Source: Desertivirga brevis
GTDB taxonomy: Bacteria > Bacteroidota > Bacteroidia > Sphingobacteriales > Sphingobacteriaceae
DNA length: 64,000 nt
NCBI RefSeq assembly: GCF_017355835.1
Contig: NZ_JAFEWF010000001.1
Location: 186,001 to 250,000 of the forward strand
Reading direction: 5' to 3'
Shown: piece by piece, positions 35,041 to 44,191 of the stretch
Position numbering within the stretch: position 1 is the first letter of the stretch
Layout of the letters: each line of letters begins with the position of its first letter
Position numbers and translations under genes: made by a program
The notes under the pieces: model-generated
What the model saw: only the letters and a program-made list of their open reading frames with translations
Told to the model about the DNA's origin: nothing
Databases searched by the model: none

Positions 35041-35910
35041 TTAATTGAAGAAGTTCTTATAATCGTTTACAAACTGCTCGAAGCTGGCGGCAGGATGTCC
35101 CGTGATCTCAGGCACTGTATCAAAAACTTCTGAGGCTTCTCCTCTTGCATAGTGCGCGTAATCCTCAATGAGACCACCTACCTGCCATTCCGGAAAACCG
35201 GCAGCAGTTAATGCCCCTTGCATTTGTTCGGGACTTATATCTACATAGGTAATTTCGGTTCCCAGTACACGTGAGAAGATTTCGGCCATTTGGAAATGGG
35301 TAAGTGCTTCTGGTCCCGTAATGTTATAGATCTTATTTTCATGGTCAGGTTCAGTTAAAGCTTTTGCAGCTACCTCTGCTATATCCCTAATATCGACTGC
35401 GCTTACACTGGCGTTCCCTAAAGAGCCATAAAATTTCCGTTCCTTTCTTATATAGTGGCTGAATGCTGTAAATCCCTGCATAAATAGATTTGGACGCAGA
35501 AAGGTGTAATTCATGCCTAGCTCTTTGATCCTATTTTCGACGACCGCATGATATCGAAGAAAGCGTACCGGTGAAGCTTCATCAGCGGCTAGCTGCGATA
35601 GCTTTACAATTTGTTTAACGCCGACCTTATGCGCTGCGTTTACAAAGTTTAACTGGAGTTGCTCGGCGTTTTCTGATGAGTTAGTTAATAGAAATGCATT
35701 GTCAATGCCCTGCAACTCTTTCTCCAAGCTCTCGTTGTCGGCTAGATCACCAACGATTATCTGGGCTTGAGGTAAATGAGCCATTAAATCACCTTGTTCT
35801 TTATTCCGGACAAGTACTTTGAAAGAAGCTTTCAAATTCACTAATTTCTTTACGAGTTGCGTTCCTACGCTTCCTGTTGCTCCTGTAATTAAAAGATTTG
35901 TTTGTTCCAT
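35041..35910 (-). CDS. NmrA-type SDR family NAD(P)-binding protein
   Basis: The 289-residue protein starts with the nucleotide-binding motif NLLITGATGSVGTQLVKKL (GxxGxxG), followed by the atypical SDR pattern AQIIVGDLADNESL and NAFLLTN; the substrate part has RYHAVVENRIKELGMNYTFL. It lacks the YxxxK catalytic pair in the classical form, as is usual for NmrA-like proteins. It is probably an oxidoreductase or redox sensor and belongs to an operon with the SRPBCC gene; an AraC regulator gene lies 239 bases upstream on the same strand. Confidence 0.85.
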   Translation of the reverse strand: MEQTNLLITGATGSVGTQLVKKLVNLKASFKVLVRNKEQGDLMAHLPQAQIIVGDLADNESLEKELQGIDNAFLLTNSSENAEQLQLNFVNAAHKVGVKQIVKLSQLAADEASPVRFLRYHAVVENRIKELGMNYTFLRPNLFMQGFTAFSHYIRKERKFYGSLGNASVSAVDIRDIAEVAAKALTEPDHENKIYNITGPEALTHFQMAEIFSRVLGTEITYVDISPEQMQGALTAAGFPEWQVGGLIEDYAHYARGEASEVFDTVPEITGHPAASFEQFVNDYKNFFN

Positions 35911-36149
35911 GATCTTGTTTTTTGATACTGTAAAATTCGGTTTAGTTGAAGAGGCAGAATTGTAAGAAAACGAAATGGGAACAGACCGGAACTAATTGGC
36001 CAAGCTCTAATTAAAATTGCGAGGGGTGGTATTGCGGGATTACCTTGGTAGATAAAAACAAGGTTTCGTGTTGTAGATGTCTAGAAATATCTTCGGGTGA
36101 TTGCAATGCAATTAAAGGGTAGAGGGCATGGTGTCGATTCTGTGAGAGG

Positions 36150-36968
36150 TTAGCTCCTGGGATTACAGATTGCTTCCTGGAATTTGAGATATTTTGAGGG
36201 ACTAATCCGCAAGTAATGGTTAAAATCTTTGATCAGCTGGCTTTGATCATAATAACCACATTGATCAATGATCTCAAACCAATCAACCTTAGTGTTTTCA
36301 CATGAAATGGTCTGAACCATTTGTATCGCTTTTAAGAACCGGGAGTAACGATACATTTCTTTCGAACTGTATCCAAAATGCTTTTTATGATTGACTTGTA
36401 TATACCTCTCAGATAATTTATTCTTTCTGGAGATTTCTTTTATCGGACTGAAGGTGGTACGGTCAAATTGGGCAAGCTGTTCGGCAATCTCATTCCGGTT
36501 TCTTAAATAAGGTTTGGCGAAATCCAGTACCTTTTGAATCCGGTCAGTGTTGCTATCAATATCTTTTATTTCAGACCATAATGTAGTGAAGCAATCTTGG
36601 CTTATTAATTCGTCGGGGTGAACGGACAGCCCTTGGGTAAGATCTGCATTTCCGAAAAATCTAAAAAAGGCATCGTCTTTGAAATTGCAAACTAATATCT
36701 CTGCACCAATTGGCAATATATAGTTAAATGCTTGTTTTATAGGACCCAGGACTATGCACCTTTCAACCGTAATGAGCTCTCCGGTTTGGGAAATAAAGGA
36801 TGCAGGAAGTCCAAAATTGAAAATCATGATGGTTTGGTACGAAGGCAATAATGTTTTTTCGATTACTTCACCCGACTTATTCTCGGCGCAATAAAAATGA
36901 GAAAAAACATCTTTAAAGTCTGGCAGAGTCGAGATTCGGCAACTAGTATAACCTTCCATGTTTTCCAA
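36150..36968 (-). CDS. AraC-family transcriptional regulator
   Basis: The 272-residue protein has an N-terminal sensor domain (FGLPASFISQTGELIT and IVLGPIKQAFNYILP) and a C-terminal AraC HTH pair (ISRKNKLSERYIQVNHKKHF, then YSRFLKAIQMVQ and DQCGYYDQSQLIKDFNHYLR, ISPSKYLKF). It lies upstream of the SDR and SRPBCC genes on the same strand and divergent from the Crp/Fnr gene; it probably regulates one or both sides. The 238-base divergent region 36969-37206 contains no gene. Confidence 0.9.
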   Translation of the reverse strand: MENMEGYTSCRISTLPDFKDVFSHFYCAENKSGEVIEKTLLPSYQTIMIFNFGLPASFISQTGELITVERCIVLGPIKQAFNYILPIGAEILVCNFKDDAFFRFFGNADLTQGLSVHPDELISQDCFTTLWSEIKDIDSNTDRIQKVLDFAKPYLRNRNEIAEQLAQFDRTTFSPIKEISRKNKLSERYIQVNHKKHFGYSSKEMYRYSRFLKAIQMVQTISCENTKVDWFEIIDQCGYYDQSQLIKDFNHYLRISPSKYLKFQEAICNPRS

Positions 36969-37206
36969 TCTACTGAAAAATAAAGCGTTTGAAATTCTAA
37001 AAAACGAATAGGCAGTTCTTTTAGCATTGCAAAATAAAGGCTTTTTTCAATAGCAAAGAAGCCAATGAATATTTTATTTTGACAAGGGATACGGTAAAAA
37101 GGCGAAGAAGTAGCACTTATGTAAATTCGGAAACATTACCGGGGAGGAATGGTAAGAAAACGAAGCGGCGGATTATGTCCATTTTGTTATTTTTACCTGC
37201 AACCTT

Positions 37207-37791
37207 ATGTACGAACTGCTATTTAATAACTTCGAGAAAAACGGACTGGACTTGGACACTGCTGAAAGGGAGTTGATTCAGTCATTTTTCAAGCACAGGA
37301 AATACCGGAAAAACCAGTATGTAGTACAGCAGGGTGACGTATCCAAGTACGAAACCTTTGTCAACAAAGGTATGTTGAGGACGTACCTGGTGGACGATAT
37401 AGGGCAGGAGCATACGATGAAGTTTAGTCCCGAAGACTGGTGGGCCGGCGACTTGTATAGCTTTACAACTGGTAACCCAAGCAGTTATAATGTGCAGTGC
37501 CTGGAGGATACGGAAGTACTGCAGATCTCGCAGCCGGACATGGAGCTTTTATTTGCAAGGGTTCCGAAAATGAACCTTTATTTCAGGATACTTTATCGCA
37601 ATTCAGTAATAGCGTATAACAGGAGGGTTGCAGCAACACTATGTAACACTGCCCTTGAAAGATATTTGGAGTTTTTGAATAAGTATCCTCATATTCAGCA
37701 ACGTGTACCTAATCATTTGATAGCCTCTTATCTCGGTATTGCTCCCCAAAGCCTAAGCCGGATACGGAAGCAGGTGCTGGTAAAAAGTTAA
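37207..37791 (+). CDS. Crp/Fnr-family transcriptional regulator
   Basis: The 194-residue protein has a cyclic-nucleotide-binding-type beta-roll (VVQQGDVSKYETFVNKGMLR, EDWWAGDLYSFTTGNPSS), a dimer helix and a C-terminal HTH (PNHLIASYLGIAPQSLSRIR). No iron-sulfur cysteines are seen, so it is not Fnr-type. It is followed by DoxX and PhzF genes on the same strand. A decayed copy of its first third is present at 24376-24557. Confidence 0.9.
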   Translation: MYELLFNNFEKNGLDLDTAERELIQSFFKHRKYRKNQYVVQQGDVSKYETFVNKGMLRTYLVDDIGQEHTMKFSPEDWWAGDLYSFTTGNPSSYNVQCLEDTEVLQISQPDMELLFARVPKMNLYFRILYRNSVIAYNRRVAATLCNTALERYLEFLNKYPHIQQRVPNHLIASYLGIAPQSLSRIRKQVLVKS

Positions 37792-37915
37792 CCTAGGTTA
37801 ACAAAATTTCTTAACCTGGGCGTTCGCCCAAAATTCATCGTCTGCGGAAATTTGTAACAATAGATTTTCAGAAGCCTTGCATGCTTCGAGGAAAGCTCCA
37901 AAATACAATAGACAG

Positions 37916-38029
37916 ATGAAATCAAACACGTACAAGGAATGGGGTGAGAAAATCTGCACCCAGCTTCCGTTCAGGAATGGAAAAACGGAAAAATCATTAG
38001 TGAACAATTTATTTAACCTAAAAAAATGA
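37916..38029 (+). other. Possible 37-codon ORF overlapping the doxX start
   Basis: ATG 37916 opens MKSNTYKEWGEKICTQLPF and continues to a TGA that overlaps the DoxX ATG (ATGA, 38026-38029). The overlap suggests a small translational-coupling peptide. No family is recognised and it could be chance or debris from another gene. Confidence 0.3.
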
Positions 38030-38475
38030 GAGAGTTGATTTTTAAGACGGGCCAGTCCTATGCCCCTTTAGTTCTGAGAATTCTTTTAGCAGCAGTTCTT
38101 TTTCCCCACGGGGCGCAGAAACTGTTGGGCTGGTTCGGAGGATTCGGATTTAGTGGTACCATGAATTTCTTTACCGAAACAATGAGTATTCCCTGGATAA
38201 TTAGTTTCCTGGTAATCGTTCTAGAGTTTTTCGGTCCGGTGCTGTTGCTGTTAGGACTGGCAACTAGACTGGTTAGTGGAGCAATAACCGTCCTTATGCT
38301 GGGTATTCTGCTTACCTCTCACATGGAATATGGCTTTTTTATGAACTGGTTTGGTAATCAAAAGGGAGAAGGTATAGAATACTTTATACTTTTTCTGGCC
38401 GGAACGATTTCCTTGTTCTTGTCAGGAGGAGGTTTATGGTCAGCAGATAGGTTGATTTATAATACAAAGGACTAA
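38026..38475 (+). CDS. DoxX-family membrane protein
   Basis: The 149-residue product has four hydrophobic segments and the DoxX signature (APLVLRILLAAVLFPHGAQK, LLGWFGGFGF). DoxX proteins are integral membrane components, some linked to sulfur or redox metabolism. It is followed 4 bases later by a PhzF-like gene; the upstream Crp/Fnr regulator likely controls both. It may be preceded by a coupled 37-codon ORF. Confidence 0.9.
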   Translation: MRELIFKTGQSYAPLVLRILLAAVLFPHGAQKLLGWFGGFGFSGTMNFFTETMSIPWIISFLVIVLEFFGPVLLLLGLATRLVSGAITVLMLGILLTSHMEYGFFMNWFGNQKGEGIEYFILFLAGTISLFLSGGGLWSADRLIYNTKD

Positions 38476-38479
38476 TACA

Positions 38480-39340
38480 ATGAATGTACAGGTGAATATT
38501 GTAAACGCATTCAGCTATAATGAGGAGGGAGGAAATAAAGCTGGTGTGGTGCTTGACGCAGACGACCTATCCAAGGAACAGAAGCAGGAGGTAGCCCGGA
38601 AAATTGGCCTTTCAGAAACAGCCTTTATAAGTAGATCTGACCTTGCTGATTTTAAGCTTGAGTTTTTTACCCCAAGTCGCCAAATAGCTCATTGCGGTCA
38701 CGCAACCATTGCAAGTTTTGCTTTTCTAAAGGAAAAGGGCAGAGTAGGGAACAAGAGTGCGACCAGTAAGGAGACGATTGACGGGATCAGGGAGATAAGG
38801 TTTTTAGATGGGGAAGTTTACATGGAACAGAAAACTCCCATCTTTACTTACCCCGATCAAAGGGAAACAAAAATGATCTTGGACTCCCTGGGCTTGCATA
38901 TGGTGCCTAACGTTCCTCCATGCTTCGTAAACACCGGAAACAGCTTCATGGTTCTGGACGTGGGGGATGAAGTTACTCTCAGAGGATTGGAACCGGACTA
39001 TACAAAGATTACAGAGATTACCCAGCGAAATAATCTGATCGGGTACTATGTATTTTTCAAGAGTTTTGGCGACTTCGATGCCTCTGCAAGGATGTTTGCC
39101 CCGGCGTACGGGATAGAGGAGGAAGCTGCCACTGGTATGGCTGCTGGACCATTAGCGGCTTGGCTTTATGAATATGGGAAGAAAAAAGAGGAGTACAGGA
39201 TAGCTCAGGGATACTTTATGAAGGAGCCTTCCCCCAGCCGTATCGCAGTAAAGCTTCAGGCGGAGAGTGCCCTAATAGCCTCCATGTTTGCTGGGGGAGA
39301 AGCTACCGTATCGGAGGTGAGATCAGTTGAGGTATTTTGA
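38480..39340 (+). CDS. PhzF-family isomerase/epimerase-like protein
   Basis: The 286-residue protein matches PhzF length and motifs: IVNAFSYNEEGGNKAGVVLD, GLSETAFI, FTPSRQIAHCGHATIASFAF and, near the C-terminus, EEEAATGMAAGPLAAWLYEY. The conserved Glu of the SETAF motif is present. PhzF-type enzymes catalyse isomerisation; the substrate here is unknown. It ends an operon with DoxX. Confidence 0.9.
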   Translation: MNVQVNIVNAFSYNEEGGNKAGVVLDADDLSKEQKQEVARKIGLSETAFISRSDLADFKLEFFTPSRQIAHCGHATIASFAFLKEKGRVGNKSATSKETIDGIREIRFLDGEVYMEQKTPIFTYPDQRETKMILDSLGLHMVPNVPPCFVNTGNSFMVLDVGDEVTLRGLEPDYTKITEITQRNNLIGYYVFFKSFGDFDASARMFAPAYGIEEEAATGMAAGPLAAWLYEYGKKKEEYRIAQGYFMKEPSPSRIAVKLQAESALIASMFAGGEATVSEVRSVEVF

Positions 39341-39432
39341 GTCTTTCAATTGTTAAAAAAAGATCATGAATTATTACCTTTTTTGTAAATTAATATTCGC
39401 TCGTTTCAAACGAAAGGTACGAAGTTATGGTA

Positions 39433-39455
39433 GATCTCCCGGCATGCGGGAGATC
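39433..39455. terminator. Stem-loop between convergent PhzF and TonB-plug genes
   Basis: gatctcccg and cgggagatc form a perfect 9-bp, G+C-rich stem with loop gcatg, 92 bases after the PhzF stop and 58 bases from the end of the convergent plug-domain gene. There is no T-run, but position and symmetry suggest a shared terminator. Confidence 0.6.
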
Positions 39456-39513
39456 ATTTGCGCTGTAATCTTTACGAAATAACAGTTTGAGAAAAAACAC
39501 CTCCATGAATTCC

Positions 39514-40680
39514 CTACATGTTCAGTTTGCCCATGTCTAACGTTGTTTCAGAGGGTGTGTAACCCCTTACTTGAAACACCTGCCTGTTAGCAGGAAGGTA
39601 ATTAGCCTCGCCTCCACGCCGGGTATAAATTGCAAGGCCACCACCTCCACCTCCGGGAGCGCCGAAGAAAGGTGGGGGATATGCTTTTACGATTGCTATA
39701 TCTGTTATGGGTATATTTGCAATATCCTGTGCCGACACCCTCATCTCATTTATAAAAAACGTTACAGGTGAACCGCGCCACCTGGCCGTACCCCCATTAA
39801 AACCACCTGGTGCTATTTGCAAACCGGCGACTCTACCCTGCAGGTAGGCGAAAATATCCGTAAAGCCTAATGCATTAGGGTCATCCATAATACTAATTAG
39901 CCGTTCGTTGCCGGATCGGAATAAGCCGCTGGCGTATTCTTCATTGAACTGCTGAGCGGGACTTTTGGCGGTAGCCTTTACTACCACTGCCTGAAGTTCA
40001 ATCCTTGGGCCTGCGAAACTAGTCTGTGGCGCTTTTACGGGCTGATCGAGTTTTGAACGTATTGCTGATGGTGGATTGCCCAGATAAAATACTCGTCCCG
40101 CTACTGCTAAAGGTTGATAAGTAGAATCGAGTAGAGTGCTTATGCGGATGTCTAGTTGCCGGTTAGTGTTTCCGGCATCGGAAAAGGCCATCAGTGCATT
40201 ATCTTCAAATAGCCAGTTATTGATGGAGAACGTACCGTTAGTTGCCACGGGAACTTCCTGGTAGTCCCACTCGCCAGTTTTGGTCAATAACATCGCTTGG
40301 ATACTGCCTAATTTCTTTGCGTCCTGTATTTTACCTCTCACTTCGAAGAAGCGTTGCTGCAAACCTGCCAGAAGCGTGTATTTGCCTTTTGCCAGCGATT
40401 CAGGTAAATACAAAGCCCCGGAAGCCTGTCCTTTAATCATAGGCCAGCGGAGATGTGTACGCAGTCCTTGTTCGTTTTCAACAATCAGCTCCAGCGTTGC
40501 CAGGCCCTGATCTATTATCTTACCGCTGTTATCTTTGTAATCCACTTTTACAATTAAGGAATCCCCGGGCTGTAATACGTTCTTGTTCAGTTGTATATCC
40601 AGCTGGTTCCTGTTCTGTTGTGCCTGTAAGGTGAACGTCATCAACAGGCAGGTAAAAAGGGATAAAATCGCGCTTCTCAT
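39514..40680 (-). CDS. TonB plug-domain secreted protein (MG2-like N-terminus)
   Basis: The 388-residue product has a signal peptide (to TLQAQ), an immunoglobulin-like/MG2 region (LDIQLNKNVLQPGDSLIVKV), a second beta-rich part and, at about residues 230-350, a TonB-receptor plug-like domain (FTDIFAYLQGRVAGLQIAPG, GGTARWRGSPVTFFINEM, DIAIVKAYPPPFFGAPGGGG, LAIYTRRGG). The beta-barrel is absent, as in other free-standing plug proteins of Bacteroidota. A role in outer-membrane nutrient transfer or surface attachment is inferred. Confidence 0.8.
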   Translation of the reverse strand: MRSAILSLFTCLLMTFTLQAQQNRNQLDIQLNKNVLQPGDSLIVKVDYKDNSGKIIDQGLATLELIVENEQGLRTHLRWPMIKGQASGALYLPESLAKGKYTLLAGLQQRFFEVRGKIQDAKKLGSIQAMLLTKTGEWDYQEVPVATNGTFSINNWLFEDNALMAFSDAGNTNRQLDIRISTLLDSTYQPLAVAGRVFYLGNPPSAIRSKLDQPVKAPQTSFAGPRIELQAVVVKATAKSPAQQFNEEYASGLFRSGNERLISIMDDPNALGFTDIFAYLQGRVAGLQIAPGGFNGGTARWRGSPVTFFINEMRVSAQDIANIPITDIAIVKAYPPPFFGAPGGGGGGLAIYTRRGGEANYLPANRQVFQVRGYTPSETTLDMGKLNM

Positions 40681-40943
40681 AATAATAAATTAAACAATAT
40701 TGAGGCCAGACAGTGCTGACGAAATAGAAAAGAAAAATAAATTCAAAAGGGGACTGCTTTCGAAACGGCTAAGCAGCCAGAACAATCCCTCTGATTATTA
40801 ATAAACGGTAGAAATGATTGAAAATTTTGAGATTTACAGGAAAAACTTTAGTGGGCCGAAGCTCACAAACGGAGGGCTGGAAGGTTCGTAGTTCAAAGGT
40901 TCGGGACATTATTAGGAAGAACTTGGGGGAAGGGCTAAACAGC

Positions 40944-40964
40944 CATCTGATTTAAAATCAGATG
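40944..40964. terminator. Stem-loop downstream of the CDGSH gene
   Basis: catctgattt and aaatcagatg form a 10-bp stem around a single base, immediately downstream (minus strand) of the CDGSH gene end at 40973. Without a clear T-run it is a plausible transcription end rather than a certain one. The rest of 40681-40972 holds no gene. Confidence 0.5.
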
Positions 40965-40972
40965 ACTGGCGA

Positions 40973-41197
40973 CTAGACCTTTTTGGGTGGCAAATCAAAT
41001 GCAATTGCTTCATGGTCAAAATGACCGTTGTGAGCTCCATCACAAAATGGTTTGTTCTTAGAAAGTCCGCAGCGACAGATAGATACTACGGTGCGGCCTT
41101 GCAAGCCATAAGAATTCCCATTCTTATCCACTATCTCGAAATCTCCTTCGATTCTAACAGAACCGTTATTGTTAATTGTAAGTTTTGTTGTTGCCAT
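40973..41197 (-). CDS. CDGSH-type iron-sulfur protein
   Basis: I start at ATG 41197 (MATTKLTINNNGSVRIEG), 14 codons inside the longest open frame, because the family begins here. The 74-residue product has the CDGSH-type motif ICRCGLSKNKPFCDGAH, with three Cys and one His to bind a 2Fe-2S cluster. Such proteins are involved in redox or iron homeostasis. It is monocistronic and followed by a hairpin. Confidence 0.9.
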   Translation of the reverse strand: MATTKLTINNNGSVRIEGDFEIVDKNGNSYGLQGRTVVSICRCGLSKNKPFCDGAHNGHFDHEAIAFDLPPKKV

Positions 41198-41249
41198 TAT
41201 CTGTTTTGGGCAAAAGTAGAATAATGCATCGAAATACAAGGATCTAAAT

Positions 41250-41477
41250 TTAGAATACCTTCCTCAGCAGATAGTCGAACGTAAACTTTGGTTCAAACCC
41301 TAAAATGCGTTTAGCTTTCTTAGTAACATAAACCCGGTCAATACTATCTGGGAAGGACCAGTTTTTAGACGCATAGATGGTTTCGGCTTTGGGATAAAGT
41401 TTTAAAATAGCCTCTTCAGGGTTTTCCACAACGGCCTTACCAAGCTTACCTGTCGACCCTGTTACTAATACTCTCAT
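41250..41477 (-). pseudogene. SDR/NAD-epimerase gene with large internal deletion
   Basis: The 75-codon frame joins the N-terminal Rossmann motif of an NAD-dependent epimerase (MRVLVTGSTGKLGKAVV) directly to the family's C-terminal end (PEEAILKLYPKAETIYAS, RVYVTKKAKRILGFEPKFTF). A full protein of this type has about 270 residues, so about 195 are missing and the junction (near residue 18) is in frame. The product cannot bind substrate. It looks like a clean deletion rather than random decay. Confidence 0.75.
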
Positions 41478-41614
41478 TAGGACTTTTTTTCAAAAATATT
41501 TTAAAAAAAGCCACACCGTCCGTGTCTCCTGTCAAATGGATTTTCTAAACACTCTCTTCCCCGATCCCTTCTTCTTTTAAATAGCGGTAACACTAATTAA
41601 ATATTCACGAATGT

Positions 41615-44191
41615 TTAGGCTCTTTCTATTTGAGTTGTAATGGTTCTATCAGTGATTTTATCATCATCTGCCAGCATGATGGCTTTGCTGATAATCACGG
41701 AAAGTCCTGAATCTCCCTCAAAAGGTAGAAATAGTTTTTCAGTTGGATCTTTCCTAGAACGATCAGGAACAATACACAAATATTGGTCATTGGGCTCCAT
41801 GAGGATGTTGGTACTACCCAAATGTATCTTATAAGTCCGCTTTTTACCTTTTACAATTAAGAACTTGTCTTTTAGCTCGGCTACTTTAGAAATCTTTAAC
41901 CTGGGTAATAAGCGTTTAACTGTTTCCCTTCTGTTTTTAGCAACCTCAGACAATTCTCCAAAAGAGTACGAGCTCCAATATTCATGGTACCCGGGGAGCC
42001 CTCCATTATCTCGCCAAAGTGGATCATTTCCAACACTTGACACTGCAACGAAAAGATCTACATCTCTCATCACTTCAGAAAAGACATGAACAGGTACCTC
42101 CGCTAATGGTACCGTTTCCCTGGTATTCTGATTTAAAAAGCGCACCTGATCTGTAGTAATATACCCGAAAATACCTGCGTCTGTTGCTTGTTCTCCATCT
42201 ACAGGTATTGTCCAATATTGCGCGATGAGGCCTGAGGTAGGCAGAGTGGTAGAAGCAATACCATCTGCGCCGTTATCGAACTGCCCTTGGATCATATACC
42301 TCCAGTTTCGAGCTTTTGCCAATGGCATGAACTGATGCTGTTTTAAGATATGGGCTGCCATCCGGTTACTGTAAACATTTGTGTTAACCTCAGCATCCGT
42401 TAACAAATACACTTCCCGGAAGGCTTGCTTTATTGGTTGGGTAATTTCTTTTCTGATCAATAATTGTCTCCAGGCTTTCACTTCCTCCGTTGAGGCTGTG
42501 GCAGGATGCCAGAGGCTGATGGAACACCCTTTGGGAAATTGAACCACTTCTCCACTGCTGTTGATCCAATTTGAGTCTAACCACAATAAATTTACCTGTT
42601 GGTCTTCCGTACTAAACGACCAAATAAGTTTCCTGGTAAGGAGGGAAAGTAGCCCGTGGTTGAAGTAGCAGTTGAAAAAGTGCTCAGCAGAGTATTTGGA
42701 AAGCATCTTGAAGTTATTGTCAAGGCGCTCCTTTTGGGCGCTCAAGCTTTGCTCTATTTGCTTAACCATTATCTTAACCTTCTTTAGCTCACCAGAATAT
42801 TGTTCTTTCAAACTAGAGGGCTCTGCTTTTTGATAGCTGTTATCTTTCTTTCGCCATAGAACATTTACCTTCAATTTTTCTACACGAAGGACTGCAGTAT
42901 AATCTCCTATTTCAATAGCTTTGGAAGCATCTACTAGACCGAAATCGTCGACCGACAGGTCTTCTAGATCCGAAACCGGAATTCGACGTTCCGCTGCAGC
43001 CATTTCTAAATTCTTTTCAATAATGCGAAGCGTACTGGGAAGTTTAATTTTTACCCGTAATCGCGACAGTAAACCAATACCTTCAAGTCCCTCTGATTTT
43101 GCCAGTGCAACAACACAGGCATTTCCAACTACAGTACAGATCTGCCCATGCCATGGTATTTTCTTATAACATTTATCAGCTAAGGAAGCTATTACTTCAA
43201 GAACGTCCCTTTCCGGAAAACAAGCCGCAACCCAAACAAGTCCTTTCATGGTTTCTGCCGCCGGAGCAGAGATGAATTGGTATTGAAAATAAGGGCCCTC
43301 ATCTGGTACTGTTGTTTCTGTTCCCTTAAAAGAGATTAAAAATTCGGCTAAGTGAATAAATGCTTTCTTAAATTCAGGAAGTGCCTCTATACCTATTAAT
43401 TTTTTAGCTTCCTGTAAATACTTTAGTGCCGGCTTTGAGCCGCTAGCTTTAGTGCTAAGGTTAATTATACTCAACCAAAGCTTTTTTTCGCTGCTGGTGA
43501 GGTTGTTGAGATATGAATTAGCAAATTCAACAAAAGGATCTTCGCCAGGAAACCGGAGTAGGTCTGTTTCATTCTTACTGGAATGCGTACCTAAAATTTC
43601 TCTGATAAGTCCTTTTATTTTATGATGTTCAACATCTGAACAAAAGTCTGTGGAGCTTGTAAGTTTGGTATCAAGATCTGATAATACCTGTTTAAGATTC
43701 TCAGGGAGATCAGGGTTTTTATATTTTTTTGATATTTGATTGAGAATACCTTGAAGCGGAACAAACACAGGATATTTACTCCGATTATTATACTTAATTG
43801 CAGCTCTTATTAATGCTTCCGACCTCTCATCGTCTGCTTGAGGGCGGCTCTTCATGATCTGCCCCATGAAAAGTCTTGCGACCCAAGATTTACGATAAGG
43901 TCTGTCGTCGCCTGTATAAGAGCTTGTTGTACTGTAAAAAGAGGCCGTGAATTTGGCCATATATAGGTAGAAATCTATTTTCTGGGCATCGTCAAAACAA
44001 GCAACAACCCTTTCATAGACTTCAAAATCATGATGTTTTAATTTCCACCAACTATCTTTTAAATTGCCTTCAACCACTGCTCGATCTAAGATTCCATCAA
44101 AAATTTCTTCAAAATTTTGTATTTCCTTAGCCTCGTTTGTTTTCACAAATAGGTTTTTGATAGTATCAGATATTCCCATTTTATCCGCCAA
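41615..44191 (-). CDS. DUF4132 (MolR-like) protein
   Basis: The 858-residue protein has a helical-repeat N-terminal half and, from about residue 480, the DUF4132 domain (EITQPIKQAFREVYLL, NRMAAHILKQHQFMPLAKAR, WRYMIQGQFDNGADG, then GYITTDQVRFLNQNT and VSSVGNDPLW), ending ISKAIMLADDDKITD. E. coli MolR belongs to this family, whose biochemical role is unclear. Its ATG lies inside the 3' end of the upstream gene (11-base overlap), whose product looks like a Gly-Gly-ended beta-grasp protein. The two probably function together. Confidence 0.85.
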   Translation of the reverse strand: MADKMGISDTIKNLFVKTNEAKEIQNFEEIFDGILDRAVVEGNLKDSWWKLKHHDFEVYERVVACFDDAQKIDFYLYMAKFTASFYSTTSSYTGDDRPYRKSWVARLFMGQIMKSRPQADDERSEALIRAAIKYNNRSKYPVFVPLQGILNQISKKYKNPDLPENLKQVLSDLDTKLTSSTDFCSDVEHHKIKGLIREILGTHSSKNETDLLRFPGEDPFVEFANSYLNNLTSSEKKLWLSIINLSTKASGSKPALKYLQEAKKLIGIEALPEFKKAFIHLAEFLISFKGTETTVPDEGPYFQYQFISAPAAETMKGLVWVAACFPERDVLEVIASLADKCYKKIPWHGQICTVVGNACVVALAKSEGLEGIGLLSRLRVKIKLPSTLRIIEKNLEMAAAERRIPVSDLEDLSVDDFGLVDASKAIEIGDYTAVLRVEKLKVNVLWRKKDNSYQKAEPSSLKEQYSGELKKVKIMVKQIEQSLSAQKERLDNNFKMLSKYSAEHFFNCYFNHGLLSLLTRKLIWSFSTEDQQVNLLWLDSNWINSSGEVVQFPKGCSISLWHPATASTEEVKAWRQLLIRKEITQPIKQAFREVYLLTDAEVNTNVYSNRMAAHILKQHQFMPLAKARNWRYMIQGQFDNGADGIASTTLPTSGLIAQYWTIPVDGEQATDAGIFGYITTDQVRFLNQNTRETVPLAEVPVHVFSEVMRDVDLFVAVSSVGNDPLWRDNGGLPGYHEYWSSYSFGELSEVAKNRRETVKRLLPRLKISKVAELKDKFLIVKGKKRTYKIHLGSTNILMEPNDQYLCIVPDRSRKDPTEKLFLPFEGDSGLSVIISKAIMLADDDKITDRTITTQIERA

